Source: Neospora caninum Liverpool
Lineage: Eukaryota; Apicomplexa; Conoidasida; Eucoccidiorida; Sarcocystidae
Length of the DNA: 64,000 nucleotides
Assembly (NCBI RefSeq): GCF_000208865.1
Contig: NC_018398.1
Span: 2,728,001 to 2,792,000, forward strand
Direction of reading: 5' to 3'
Shown here: positions 1 to 11,416 of the stretch, in pieces
Numbering within the stretch: position 1 is the first letter of the stretch
Layout: every line of letters begins with the position of its first letter
Notes under the pieces: generated by a model
Database searches by the model: none
What the model was told of the DNA's origin: nothing
The model's input: the letters and a program-made list of their open reading frames with translations, nothing else
Program-made: the position numbers and the translations under genes

Positions 1-140
1 CGTCTTTTAGTTGCCGGACGAGGTCCGTTCTCCTGACCTCCCAGGCGTGTCCCTCCTTGCTCTTCCGGTGCGCTTTGCGTTTGCGATTTCCCTTGTCTCC
101 ATTGGTTCAGCATGTTTCCGCTTCTTGTGTCTTTCTCCAG

Positions 141-1412
141 AGCAGCCTGTCACCTGCATGGCAAGTGCTGGGAAGCCGTCATCGCGGACTGCACGGAAGC
201 GATTCAGTGTAACCCGTCGTATGCAAAGGTAAAAACAGATGCGTGAAGGGCGAACTGTCTTTCGCGGGCGTTTCTTAGGCGTTGCCTTTTTGGGGAAACC
301 GAGGCGGCACACGTCTAGAAGTGAAGAGTCTCCCGAGTTTCCAGGGGGCTTTTCGGAGTCACGGCCCTGGATCTGATCCCCACAGCGACAGTCGTCTGGT
401 TTCAGCCACCGGCGCCGCGTTAGGAGAATGCAGCTGGACAGTCGTTCGGGCACCCTTTGGATGTTGCTTTTGCGCCGTTCGCTGCCGCGATCTCTCAAGC
501 TCCCTTCCCGTTGCCTTTGTCTTCTGTGTCGCTCTGTCTCTGCTTATTTCCCTATGCGTCTTCCGCCCTATAAAACTGTACCGTGTTTCCAGGCATATCT
601 ACGACGCTTCACGGCAAACGAAGCTCTGACCAAGTGGCACGACGCAGTCGCCGACATCAACAAGGCTATCGAACTGGACCCGTCTCTCGAGTAGGCAAAA
701 GGCAATTTCATGCGTCCCACATTTGATGCCCTCAAACCAATCTCTTGATTCGCAGGCATCGGGTTTCAATATCTGCCTTCAAACCTGCGAGTGCCTCCCT
801 TTCCCGATATATATATATATATATGTATATATAGGTAGATGCAGAGATATGTAGAAGAGAGGAAACTATAGCTCGTTATGTCTGTGTATCTGTGGATTCT
901 GTGTTTCTGTCAAGCGCCAAAAAAGGTCAAGTGTGCGCCCAGTCAGGGTTCTCAGCATTTTCTTGGTGAGGCGTTGCATGCGTTTGTCACCCATTAAAAC
1001 GTGGGGGATCGTACGAGCCGCCCCCCACCCCCACCCCCCCGCCCCCGTGTGGCATGGGCATGTCCGAGCACGTGTATGCGCATGCTTGTGTCTCCCAAAT
1101 CTGGAGGTGTTGTGTTTCTTGATGAGCAGACCCGCATGCGTTTCTTTAAATCGTGTATGCGTGCGTGTTTCTTCGTGCAGAGCTCGGTACCGAGCCGATC
1201 AGCAGCGAGTTAAGAAGAAGAGCGAGGCGCAGTTCGAAAAGGAGAAAGAGGAGATGATCGGAAAGCTGAAGGATTTCGGCAACTTTGTCCTTGGCAAGGT
1301 CGGCCTTTCTCTGGATAACTTCAAAGTTGAGCAGAATCCTGATACCGGTGCCTACAACATCTCCTTCCAGCAAAACGCACAGCCTCCGGTTGGAACCGCA
1401 GCAAGTCAGTAA
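141..1412 (+). CDS. TTC1: TTC1-like tetratricopeptide repeat co-chaperone, 3' part (spliced)
   Basis: Three exons are visible: 141-228, 593-690 and 1181-1412 (stop). All have AG acceptors and GT donors in compatible phase (0, then 2). The first two encode TPR helices (CWEAVIADCTEAIQCNPSYAK, then WHDAVADINKAIELDPSLE). The last encodes a charged helix followed by the C-terminal signature of TTC1 proteins, MIGKLKDFGNFVLGKVGLS and then the DNFKVEQNPDTGAYNISFQQN region. Vertebrate TTC1 carries the same 'GKLKDLGN.VL..FGLS..NF' block after its TPRs. TTC1 family members are cytosolic TPR adaptors that bind Hsp70/Hsp90 C-termini; that role is inferred here. The 5' exons lie left of the window, so the start is not visible. 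The exon 1 acceptor is tttctccag at 132-140. Confidence 0.85.
807..833. repeat. TA microsatellite in TTC1-like intron
   Basis: An interrupted (TA)n tract with one GT interruption, lying in the intron between the second and third visible exons of the TTC1-like gene. Confidence 0.9.
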
Positions 1413-4400
1413 CGGAGGACGAGCAGGAGATGGTGAAACGTGGAGACATTTGTGCAAAAAAAGCCGGGGGCAACGGGGGAAAAGCCGGGGTGAAGTCAGA
1501 GTCCATAAAGTGCTCGTGGAGGAGGCTTTCCAGCAGAGGTAGCGGGCGTCCAGGCCTTACCGAGTTGCCCGGTGTAAAGGAAGAGATGCGCAGGACTGCC
1601 TGCGAAAAAGAGGTTGACCTCGACGCGCGTCAGAGGAGAAGGAAGGGAAGACGAAAGCCATTCATGAAGGGATGCGGTGAGCAGGGAACTGGAGAGAGAA
1701 GTGGGGCCAGCGGGCGGAGGCCATCGTTGAACGCTGGAGCAGAGGAGAATGGTCAGAGAGGGAAACAGGAGTGGAGGAAGATAGAGAGAGGAGTGGTAGC
1801 CAGGGCGCTCTCGGGCAATGGCGAGAACTTAAATGGGGTGCACGAGTAGGGGCTCCGAAAATCGAGGCGTTTCCTTGTTCCCGTCTTTTCCGTATCGGCT
1901 GGTCTCCATCAGTTGAGGTGGTTATTCGTCATCTAAACTGTGAGGGAACCAAGAAAGGCAGAACGAACGCTGGCAATTCGTCTTCCTCGACTCTACGCGT
2001 CTTCTCCCAGCTTCCCTTACGAGGGAGACGTCGCCGTCCTCCACAAGGGAAATCTTTCGTATTATTTCCGTGTTTGTGTTTTTCGACAGCCGACTCGTAT
2101 TGGCCGGGGGCTCGTTGGTTTTGGGAGTTGCTGCTGCTCTGTTTATTCCGTCGTTCCTCGTGGGTCCGGCGAGGCTACCGTGTTGCCTCTCACTGGCTTC
2201 TGCCTCACGCTAGTCTTTCTGCCGGTATAGTGACCTCGTCGCTGTGACTCATTCCTCAATTCTCAGACGGAATAGGATTCTGGTGCATCTTGTGATTCTA
2301 AAGGAAGCCGACTTGTAAAGAAAGAAAGGAACAACTGAGGCTAAAGACTGCCTTAGGAAGCGCACGTCCAGCCGATCATTAGGCCAGAAGAGGCCCGTGA
2401 CGCGGGCACACCATGCTGCAGGAGGAGGGGAAAGCGGAGGGATTTTTTCCGAAAGGAACAGAGGCATGAAGATGTCGACCGTCTCTACCTCTGAGCGACA
2501 AGAGTCGTTCTGTGCATTTGTTAAATTCCAAAGCACTTGCGGCGCGCTGATCCTTATCTGTCTGTCTTTTGTCCTAGGCCGTTCTACTCTTTGCAACGGA
2601 ACAACTGGAGCCTTTCTGTGTTCGCTATCGTTCGTGTTAATATTGGTTCCTCTAGTAGAGAGACGTTCTCGTGTCTCCATCCTGTGATTGCGTAGTCTGC
2701 TCGCGTGACCTTGTACAGCTGCCTCACTTTTTCTACTTGTCGGTGTTGTTTCGTTCTGCTCCTTGCTAACTGTCTAGAGTTGAAATCGCTTTTTGTTTCG
2801 AGAACAACCTTCGCGAGGACGGTGAGGGCTCATCGACTTTGAAACAGAGCACTTCTGCCAAGGAGAGCTGGAAACTATTTCTCTTTTCGTGTGCTGCCTG
2901 TAACTTTCTGGCCGGTGTTTCTCCGGAGCACGCACCACTGACACGCCCTGGTTTGCCGCAGTTTTCCGCGTTATTTGGCCCGTGGGTGCCGTTTGGTGAT
3001 TCCATCTCATTTTGAGAGCAGGCGCGTGAAACGCATACAACAACTAGGCATGTACTACCCCCACGAGTAGGCAGTGACCAGGGGTAATTTGAAGTTTACC
3101 GCTGTCGGCAGCGGCGCTCTGAAGCAACACGGCTTCTGAAGGATGTGCGTTTAGCCAAACCAAGCAAATCCTGGGAAGTCACGGCTTAGTTGGAATGTCT
3201 TCCTGCGTGAAGAGGTGACACGCTACTGCGGCTGTGTTTCTGGAAAGGAAATTCGAATAACGCACGCTTCTTGCTAATGGACAAATGGGCCGAGAGGCCA
3301 AAAACGCTGTTTCCTGCAGCGATGTCTCGAGATGCGTGTGGCTGCACGCGGCAGAACCAGCACAATGCATAACTGCTGGAATGCAGTCCGTAATGGGTGG
3401 TGAAGACGTTCGTGCTGATAGGAAATGCAGCGCTGAGTAAACGGGTAGTGACGTCTTGTGAGGCATCTAGCGTTTTATCGCAGTGCTCTTGAGCCGGCTT
3501 GAAGCGGCTTGGTTTAGCCGGAAACAAAGAAGAAAAACCGATCTTTATGACTTCGGGGATCTGTTGTCAGCATCTTCACTCTCGTCTGCAGCTGCATCTC
3601 TTCCCTGTCTCTCAGCCGGGAGAAAATGGATGCGCTCTTCTGGTTTTAGAAAAAGAGTGTCTGAGGATGATGAGGCCAGAGACCGTCAACTGCTGGGCGG
3701 ACGGCCTTGTGGCCGCTTTCCGCAAATCCCCAAAGCTCGGGCGGTGTCCTTGCGTTTTTCGGTATTCTTTCGTCTGTAGGTGTCACACCTTCTACCAGGC
3801 GAAGAACAGCTTGTCAAGTCCTGTATAAGTGAAGAGTCTCCATTAAAAGTGTCTTTAATCTCCTGCGGGCAGTGTTGTGACCAGGACGGAAACGGTTCGC
3901 AGCCCCATCGGGAGCCACATTTCAGCCCCCAGAAGTGCGGGGCGCCTTCGTTTCATAATGTTAAAGTGTCCGTTGTCTCAAGAGCCGCAAACTGTGCAAA
4001 ACCTGACCGGCAAAGTTTACCTTCTTCGTTTTCCTCTATCGTATTACTCGGTTCCCATGACCAGGTAACGTCGAGTACAGGCAGACAGCTGCCCGGTTTC
4101 AACTGGTTACGCGGATCCTTCAGCGTCAGCGTCTTGCGGATCCTGAGAGACGGAAGGGTATCTTACAGCCACAATTTGGCAAGAAACCATGAACGGAGAC
4201 ATCGAGGCTATCTCCGAGAACGTAATTTCGCACGTAGTTGGCCAAAGTACGCCACGGAACGGGAAGTGTCTGTTTCCGAATGGTTACAAAACAGTCCCAG
4301 ATCTCTTCAAGGCTTTTACAGGTGTTGGGGCAAGCAGATATCTCATTAGAAAAGTGTTGCCTTGAATCAGCAGGCTTGTGTGTTTTTTGCTTGCTTTGCT

Positions 4401-4548
4401 CTTTGGAATGCCCCAAACTGCTTCGAGGACGCACCCCCATGGGCCTTTTACAGCATGAATGAAACTGTTCGTCATTCGAAGAAAGGTTCCACCCGGTTTC
4501 AGGCTCTCCACCGCCCTCCCGTTTGGTTTCGCCCTCTCTTCCTACACT
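1413..4548. other. Intergenic spacer / UTRs, no gene recognised
   Basis: This 3.1-kb stretch runs between two genes on the same strand. The first part (about 1430-1850) is purine-rich and probably the 3' UTR of the TTC1-like gene. The rest should hold the promoter and 5' UTR of the EFHB-like gene. Open frames here are short, change frame between strands, lack splice support and match no family I recognise. Confidence 0.6.
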
Positions 4549-6108
4549 ATGGCGTTTAGCCAGGCATCTCCTTGTATTGCTCCTCTTCAAACAAACATGG
4601 AAGGCGAGGGAGGCGACATACGGAGGCAACCAGTCTCAGCAACAACAGTTCCCAGGTGTACCGCTTTGAGTCACAAAGGCTCGGGGCAGCTTTTTGATTT
4701 ATACCCCTTAATTCGTCCAGCTGGCTTAGCTGGTTCGCGTGACAATTACGGGACCAGAGAATGTGTACAGCCCGAGTCGGGACTGCAAGAACGTGTCGGC
4801 GGTGATGTTCCTAGCAGGCCGAAGCATCAACCCCCTCGTCCACTGACTTCCCCGGATGATGTTTCATTCGGGGCAGTGGGTGTTAAGCGACAAGAGGTTG
4901 GTTCGGATGCCTCAATGAAGAGTATACTTTCAAATCAAGCTCCTCAAAGCGAACTAGAGAGGTTTTTGATTGAGCAGCATGAGGCAGTTTACAGGAGTTC
5001 GTGGACAAAGCCTTTGGGCAAGGGTCTTACCAGGGGGCTTCGCCTTTCAGACGCGGCAAAAGCGCCAGGTTTCCGCTTTGGCATCAAACAAACGACTGAC
5101 GAGACAAATGCTGCTAAAAAGCTCATCTTCCCGCGAAACTCGCCGTCGAACTCCGAACAGGACGAAAAACTCTACCAGAAAACGCATCATGACTATCCCC
5201 CCCGCCAGCCCGTCGACCGCCACCACGCGGTGGAGCATATTGACCTTCATAATTTCCGTTTCGGCAAATCTTATGTGAGGGAAGTTGATGGGGCAAAACA
5301 GTGTCTGTCAGTCACTGAAGTCACTGAGGGGACTAGGGATGAGGCGTCCAAAGCCGTTGAAGACTATCGTCGAATTTGCTACCCAGACGTAGGCAAGAAG
5401 GCGCTCTCGGTGGCAGGGAACCCGGATGTTCCTGCCGACTTTGCTTTTGGGCTCGCAACGCGCCACGATCTTTCAAGCGTCGCGGATTGTCTTAATGGTT
5501 TTTACTCATTAGCTGAGCAGCAACCTGACGTCGATCTAGGCAGATCCCGCGCACACCGATCTTTAGCAGCACGCATCGCGTTACAAGACGGTTCCACGGG
5601 AGTCAGCCTGATGAATTCACCTTCACAGCGATCGTCTGCATTTCAGAGCGCCATGTCAAACCCCGCTTTTCAAGCGCAAAAAGATAGGCGTTTCGGAGTT
5701 CCAAGTATTCGCACGGACATTGCACCGCCCAAAAAAAGACGAATCGATGACTGTGTAAACTACGATGACGAACTCTCCGTCGGGCAGCTTTTGACGCCGG
5801 CGCCCTTTGAGGCGTGGGGCGTCTTAGACCAAGCTTTTCTGATTCCGCGAACTCGACTGAAGCTTCTCGATCTCGTGCGGAAATCTGTGGGACTGTCTTA
5901 CGCAGACAAGCCCACTCTAGAGCAAGCAGTCGATGCTGCCTTGGGGAGGAAGGAGAAAGAACAGTTGACAGCCAACGAAGGGGAAAAACAGGAAGTGATG
6001 GCTTCTCTCATGGACGTTCTGGACGTTTTCACACGAACGCTCGACGAACGAATCGCACAAGAGACTTGCAGCTTGACCCAGACGGATCGTCTAACGCTTC
6101 AATTCTGA
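4549..6108 (+). CDS. EFHB: EFHB/CFAP21-like axonemal protein, single exon
   Basis: A 519-residue intronless frame. I chose the ATG at 4549 because it has A at -3 and G at +4; an in-frame ATG at 4459 sits in a weak context. The protein repeats short aromatic-glycine motifs: GFRFGIK near residue 172, NFRFGKSY near 234, FAFGLAT near 298 and RRFGVPSIRTDIAPPKKRR near 379, with a YQKTHHDYPP motif between the first two. This spaced 'FGxx' pattern and the 'FGVPSIRTD...NYDDE' block are what I recall of EFHB (CFAP21), an inner-junction protein of doublet microtubules. No canonical EF-hand (DxDxDG) loop is visible in the C-terminal region, so calcium binding is doubtful. In a coccidian the only flagellated stage is the microgamete, so sexual-stage expression is the natural inference. 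Confidence 0.65.
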   Translation: MAFSQASPCIAPLQTNMEGEGGDIRRQPVSATTVPRCTALSHKGSGQLFDLYPLIRPAGLAGSRDNYGTRECVQPESGLQERVGGDVPSRPKHQPPRPLTSPDDVSFGAVGVKRQEVGSDASMKSILSNQAPQSELERFLIEQHEAVYRSSWTKPLGKGLTRGLRLSDAAKAPGFRFGIKQTTDETNAAKKLIFPRNSPSNSEQDEKLYQKTHHDYPPRQPVDRHHAVEHIDLHNFRFGKSYVREVDGAKQCLSVTEVTEGTRDEASKAVEDYRRICYPDVGKKALSVAGNPDVPADFAFGLATRHDLSSVADCLNGFYSLAEQQPDVDLGRSRAHRSLAARIALQDGSTGVSLMNSPSQRSSAFQSAMSNPAFQAQKDRRFGVPSIRTDIAPPKKRRIDDCVNYDDELSVGQLLTPAPFEAWGVLDQAFLIPRTRLKLLDLVRKSVGLSYADKPTLEQAVDAALGRKEKEQLTANEGEKQEVMASLMDVLDVFTRTLDERIAQETCSLTQTDRLTLQF

Positions 6109-7560
6109 CTTCTTGAACGGGACTATCCGGACAGGGAAGCAATACACCAACTATAATTTGGGTTTGTTTTGTCTAATCCAGGCATTCTGTTGAGCTCTGC
6201 CATGTGCCGAAAACAGCGTAATCGCATTGTCCGTGCAAACTGGTACTGTTCAAAGGAACATACATCCCCATCAATTTGGGGGCCCGGCGACCGGGCAAGG
6301 CACCTAATCTCCTCTCTCTTGATGTCTTTGCATGGCTCGTAAAAGCCTGTTGAAAGCTGGTTCTTGTCTCTCGTTGAGACAGACTGCCTGCTGGTTTTCC
6401 TAGTTCACCGGCATCGCATGCCCTTACTCGCAGACGCCAGTCTCACTTTTCGTATTAGGTTTTTAATCGCAGACAGCAACAAGATGTTAAGCACTGTAGA
6501 GAAGCTTGCGAAGTCAGATGCGGCGCGGTGGCTCTTTCAGATCTGCTGGTCACCGTTTTTTAACCACCGAAAGGATGCACAAATAGAATCTCGCGAAACG
6601 CCGCACGACGGAGAGCTAGCGTTGAATTCGTTACCGATAACAAAGGCATTAGATACAACAAGGAGACGTTCTGGAAAACGGGCTCACGCACATCATCCAA
6701 AAATACCAACCAACACCAGATCCTACTTCAGTGCTGCCGACCGGATGGACGTGCCGAGAGAAACGAACAGATGCTTCGGATTCTCTTGACAGCAGAACAC
6801 GAATACAATCCAGAAATCAGTCCCTCGCAGTGAGAATGAGGGTTCTTTGAGACGACCTTGTTGTTAGTTCACGGCCGAACGACGAGCCGAGATTTCCCTT
6901 TCTGCAGTAAACCAGAGGGAACAGCTTCGTTCCGCCTTTTCCGCAATGGTCTTTGGCATCGCTGTTGTCCGACTGCCAGAAATTTCTGGCAGCGTCGATT
7001 CCCGACTACTTTACTCCGAACTGGGGGGTGGGATCTCCGCCTTGCTTCGCAACCCTGGAACTACCCGTAGATCGGCTCCACGCTATTCCTTACACATGGA
7101 GAGCCTGGGGAGGATTGTGAACAAGTCGGTGTAGGAAACTTGAACAAGACGTGCCCAGTTTACGTACTCTTGCAGAAAGAGCTTTTACAGCTCTTGTAAG
7201 GTGATCTCGTATTGGGAACAAACAGTCGAACAGGTAAAAAAGATTGCTGCCTATACATGTGTACTGTTCGGTAAGATGCAGGCGCGTGCTGTGTGACGCG
7301 TTTGCGTGGCTTTCCGGTCAGACCAAGAAAGATATGTTCTCGCCTAAATTGAGAAGCGTGAAGAAAGTTTGGAACGTGACCGTTTCAAACATGTCTGTAG
7401 ATTTCCTCTCTTCACTACGGAAGCATGGCGCTGCGCACGGAGGAAAAAATCAAAGAAATAACAGGAAGGACGGCGGAGCCTTTGCTGGGGGGAGACAAGC
7501 CTACCCCTGTGAGGTGTTTCCCTCTTCCGTACGTTTTTCATATCCTGGGCCTTCAAAGCA
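6109..7560. other. Tail-to-tail spacer, no gene recognised
   Basis: This stretch lies between the 3' ends of the EFHB-like gene (+) and the serine-rich gene (-) and should contain both 3' UTRs. A 141-codon frame at 6364-6789 (+) has no recognisable domain and unremarkable composition, so I do not call it. Confidence 0.5.
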
Positions 7561-9525
7561 TCATCCACGACGAAGTTTCTTGATTTTAAACTCAGGTTCT
7601 CCCTGCTTTGGAATGTCTGTCTCACCCCGTTCTACATTGCTTATTTTCGGTACAGTTCGCCTGCATGGGAGAACGGGCTTCTCACCGCCCGTTCTGTCCT
7701 GCTCTCCATCGCGGTTCCCTCGTTTCTCTCGCCTCTGCAGAAAACGATCTGCAAGCCCATCTGCCGTCTCGCAGGAAGCAGCGCAAGGCGGCGGGACTCG
7801 ACGCGAAGCAAGAAATCCGTGTCTCCCGTCAGGCTGTGCTTCCTCCGTCTCGCCTGCAAGAGCCAGCGAACCGGCTGTTGACGATGCACCGTCGTGAGAC
7901 AGACGCGGGTGCGGATGAGAAGGAGCAACAGAAGGTGAACGAGGCGAAGACAGAGAACGAGGAGACGATAAAGAACGGTGAGAGGATAAAGAACAGGAGG
8001 GGGACAAAGAACGGGATTGGTTGATGCTTGGGCTGGCGGCACGTGTCGGTTTGATCCCAGCGTTGTTTCGGTCATTTTCTTTCAGTCCACGGGGACGGGA
8101 AGAAAGAGAGCAGACTGACGAGTCGCTGTCTTGGGAGGGCTTTCTGCTTTTTCCCGCTGGCTCGTTTTTCTCCGCGTGATCATCGCCATTTCCTGCCTCC
8201 TCTGCGCTTTCAGCTTTGTCTCGCTCTCTTCCCGCGGTTGACTGGCTGTCGAAAGAGAGGCACTCGCTGTCTGGCGAGACCAGCTGGCTCGATGAAGAGA
8301 GAATCTGGGAAAAAACCTCAAAGGTGATTTGAGATCCACTTTCGGTTCCACTTCCGCTCCGCTGACTGTCTCCATCTGTCTCGGGGTCTGCACCCCCCTT
8401 CAGCAGCGTGGCGGCGACCGCTTCTTCCAGTTCTTCGCGTCCGTTCCTGCTTCCGGTCCCGGGTCGTCTCACCGTTCTCTCTTTACGCGAAAGAAGATCT
8501 CCTCTGCCGACTGTTCGTCTCTCTTCGGCTTTGACCCCGTCACCCTCCATCGGCGACAACGTCTCCGAACGCAATCTGCATCCGTGCTGTCTCCATGGCC
8601 TGGAGGAGTCTTCCGGGCTAGAAGACAGCGCGCCTCCTTTCTCTTCAACAATCGCCCTCAGCCGCAAAGCAGCTCGCTCCACCTCCTTCTCAGGGGCCCG
8701 CAAGTTGGCGAGGAGGCGAGGCAGCTGTTGTTGAATCAGGCGGAGCGACTGCGACGGATGCTGGGCAGAGACGCGAGGTGAGTCCACAGAAGCAGATGCA
8801 GGACAGGAGCAAGAAGAGAGACTGAGAGGAAGATCGTGCGGCGAAGACGTGTGTGCATCGCGTTCGGAGTCAAAAATGGTCTGCTCTGCAAAGACAGGGC
8901 TTTCGCCAGTGTCGCCTCTTTCCGCGCTCGCACGAGGAGAAAAAGAGCAGCCGCGAGTGTGGTCTCGAGAGCACTCGCCTCTCGCGCCTTTCTGTTCTTC
9001 GCCTTGAGAGGCACCTAGGGTAGACTGCAGAAGACGATCGAGGCCATAACTAAAAAACAGAGAACGGAAAATCCCGCCTCGGTCTCCGTCGTCGTGCGAA
9101 AGGTGTTCACCTCTCTCTTGCCTTGCAGGACAAGACCGGCCCGACACAGACAGAGATGAAGCAGACGAGACCGAGGAAGAGGAAGGCAAGGAGGATGGAG
9201 ACGAAGAAGATGGAGACGAAGAAGACAACTGGGTGTCTGTTGGGGAGCTGGACGCTGTGTCGCATTGACAAGCTCCAGACGACAATCGAGACGCAAAAGA
9301 GGACGATCCCGAGGACGAACCGGAAGAAGTGGCAGAAGACGACGACTGGGCGTCCTGGCCTCTCTGGTTTCTGATCAAATGCTTCTCCTCATAACCAGTC
9401 AATTGGTGAGTCTCGTCCGTTCGTCCTTCACCCTGTTTCCATAAGACAGATGTTTCAGTCAGCATCCGGCTGGAAGACACATTGAGGTACAGCCCCGGAC
9501 GTGAGTTCTCTCCATCTCCCTTCAT
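7561..9525 (-). CDS. Serine-rich low-complexity protein of unknown function
   Basis: A long uninterrupted frame on the minus strand; the first in-frame ATG is at 9525, giving 654 residues. The frame stays open upstream to about 9609, and the sequence there (AG|GTGAGG) looks like a splice donor, so a 5' exon or a 5'-UTR intron is possible. The N-terminal third is almost pure Ser/Pro/Thr. A helical patch follows near residue 260 (SLRLIQQQLPRLLANLRA), then acidic and Ser-Arg-Pro-rich stretches containing repeated 'RSLSSPRSLSSPRSPS' units. The protein ends with a basic FKIKKLRRG. I recognise no family. Serine-rich disorder of this kind is common in Toxoplasma hypothetical proteins. The gene is convergent with the EFHB-like gene and divergent from the 253-residue basic-protein gene. 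Confidence 0.55.
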   Translation of the reverse strand: MKGDGENSRPGLYLNVSSSRMLTETSVLWKQGEGRTDETHQLTGYEEKHLIRNQRGQDAQSSSSATSSGSSSGSSSFASRLSSGACQCDTASSSPTDTQLSSSSPSSSSPSSLPSSSSVSSASSLSVSGRSCPARQERGEHLSHDDGDRGGIFRSLFFSYGLDRLLQSTLGASQGEEQKGARGECSRDHTRGCSFSPRASAERGDTGESPVFAEQTIFDSERDAHTSSPHDLPLSLSSCSCPASASVDSPRVSAQHPSQSLRLIQQQLPRLLANLRAPEKEVERAALRLRAIVEEKGGALSSSPEDSSRPWRQHGCRLRSETLSPMEGDGVKAEERRTVGRGDLLSRKERTVRRPGTGSRNGREELEEAVAATLLKGGADPETDGDSQRSGSGTESGSQITFEVFSQILSSSSQLVSPDSECLSFDSQSTAGRERDKAESAEEAGNGDDHAEKNEPAGKSRKPSQDSDSSVCSLSSRPRGLKENDRNNAGIKPTRAASPSINQSRSLSPSCSLSSHRSLSSPRSLSSPRSPSVAPSHPHPRLSHDGASSTAGSLALAGETEEAQPDGRHGFLASRRVPPPCAASCETADGLADRFLQRREKRGNRDGEQDRTGGEKPVLPCRRTVPKISNVERGETDIPKQGEPEFKIKKLRRG

Positions 9526-9609
9526 TTCGTCCGTTCTGCGCGTCGATCCTCTATGTTTCTCGCGTCCTTTCCTCTTCTCCGCGGCCTCCGCGTCCTTCTC
9601 CCTCCTCAC

Positions 9610-11416
9610 CTCGGCTATGAAATCTCCACCCGCTCTCGCCCGCCCTCTCGTTCACTCCCTCGCTTCTCGTTCCTCAGATGAGAGGCAGTTCCCCCAGGGA
9701 GCGCAGAGACCGTCTGAGGCAACATCCCTAGCTTCAGAAGATGAAGGCGGAAAAGGCAAAATCGGGAATGGAAGTGGGATTTCAGCCGCCTTTCTTGCAA
9801 AGGGCGAGGAAGACTGGCCCGTTCGACTCTCCGCGGTTGGAGGAAAACGTGAAAGAGCCCGCTCCCGTCGTCAGAGAGCGCCTGAAGGAAGACCTCTCTC
9901 TATGGCGTCTGAAGAGACGCTCGGAGAGGAAGAGTAGGCGAAACCGACACAGGTGGAGAGAAATCGGACCAGAAATAAAAAGAATGAAAGGGCAGGAACG
10001 GGGGACGCACACCGCCTAGCTACGCAGGCCGTGATCACACATATAGCGGGAGAGGAAGACAGAAAGAATGCACGTAGCGGTACACATGAGTCCCTGGAGA
10101 AGAAAGCGGTAAAGAAAAGGCAACAAATGTGGTTAGAAACGACACACAGAAACAGCGACGGAGAAAAGACGAACACAGGAAGACAGAGAGCTGGCTGTTC
10201 TCCAGAGAACCGGAGGCCGGTGGACGCAGAGACGCGGCGGTAACTCTCCGGGCTAGTGGAGAGAGAAGAGACGTATGGAGAAGGAAAAGGAGAGAGAAGC
10301 CGCCGGGTGAAAACGGAAGAAAGGAAGCACAGAGGCAAGGCACTTTCAGGCAAGGGCGAGCACCAGTGACTGGCGCACGCTCTTCAGGTCTCGTCGCGAG
10401 AGAAAAGCACGTGGAGAGAGACAGAGACTGACTGCCGAAGGCATGCAAAATGCGGGAAAAGAAGAGGAAAAGGACGGGAAAACACTAGAGACAAGCGAAC
10501 GCGTTATTTACCATCGCAGATTCCTTTGGTTTTTCGCGACGCCTCTATTTTTTCTTGGCAATTTCGCTCAGCATTCCAACATCTCGATGCACACGAAACG
10601 AGCGTACAAGAGAGCCAGAAGGAAATACTGCATGCAGACACCAGCCAAATGGGAACTCGTCATTTTTTACCGTTCCTGGAATCCTCTCTCTCTCTAGTCT
10701 TTTCTCTCTGGATCTCATGTTCTTTCCCACGAAGGATCAAGTGTCTCCTTCTCCCGTGCTTCGTCTTCCTTTCTCTTCCTCTTGTTTTCTTCTCCCTTCG
10801 CTTTCTCTTGTGGATGGTGTCCCGCTGCCCTCGCGCTTCAAGTCCAATCGCGTGTCCAACCACCTCGGCGAACGATGATCTTTTTCCCATTTTCTCTCTT
10901 CTACGGTTGAAGTTCTCCCAATGTTTGTCACTTTCTGAAGCCTTTCTTGTCCTTTCTACCGGTACACCTTCCGTTTCTTCCGTTTTTGCTCACGTCATTG
11001 ATGGAACCGGAGAGGTGTTCCTTTTTCTTGGCTGAGATCGTGGTTGTTTCTCTCTTTTCTGGTTTATCTCCGTGTCGTCTTCAGGAGAAGCACCTGCTCC
11101 TGAAAGCCTCCCTTGTCTGAGAGTGTGTCCTGCATCTTATACAGATATATGTAATTCCTTATTTATACAAATATGCGGTTATAGGCTTTCACGGGTGTAT
11201 CATCTTGGTGTCCCCGTGGATGAGCGGAAGGGCAGAACCAGTTTCCCTATCACTCTCTGTTGTCTGTCTTTTTTCTCTCGTGTGTCCTTGCTGTTGAGGC
11301 AACCCCCTGCCGCGCCTTTGCCGTTTCCCTGCACGGGCGGAGGCGCAGAAGAGTACAGGCCCTCATTTCCGTCTGTTCTGGCCGCAGTTCCCTGCCGTAT
11401 TTCAAAAACAGTCAAA
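9610..11416. other. Divergent intergenic region / promoters
   Basis: A 1.8-kb head-to-head spacer between the serine-rich gene (-) and the basic nuclear-type protein gene (+). It is strand-asymmetric: purine-rich on + from about 9700 to 10450, pyrimidine-rich from about 10680 to 11400. That fits 5' UTRs of two outward-reading genes. No coding sequence is supported. Confidence 0.5.

Noticed and set aside
1430..2247. Overlapping + frames downstream of the TTC1-like gene
   Set aside because: Purine-rich 3' UTR-type sequence without domains or splice support.
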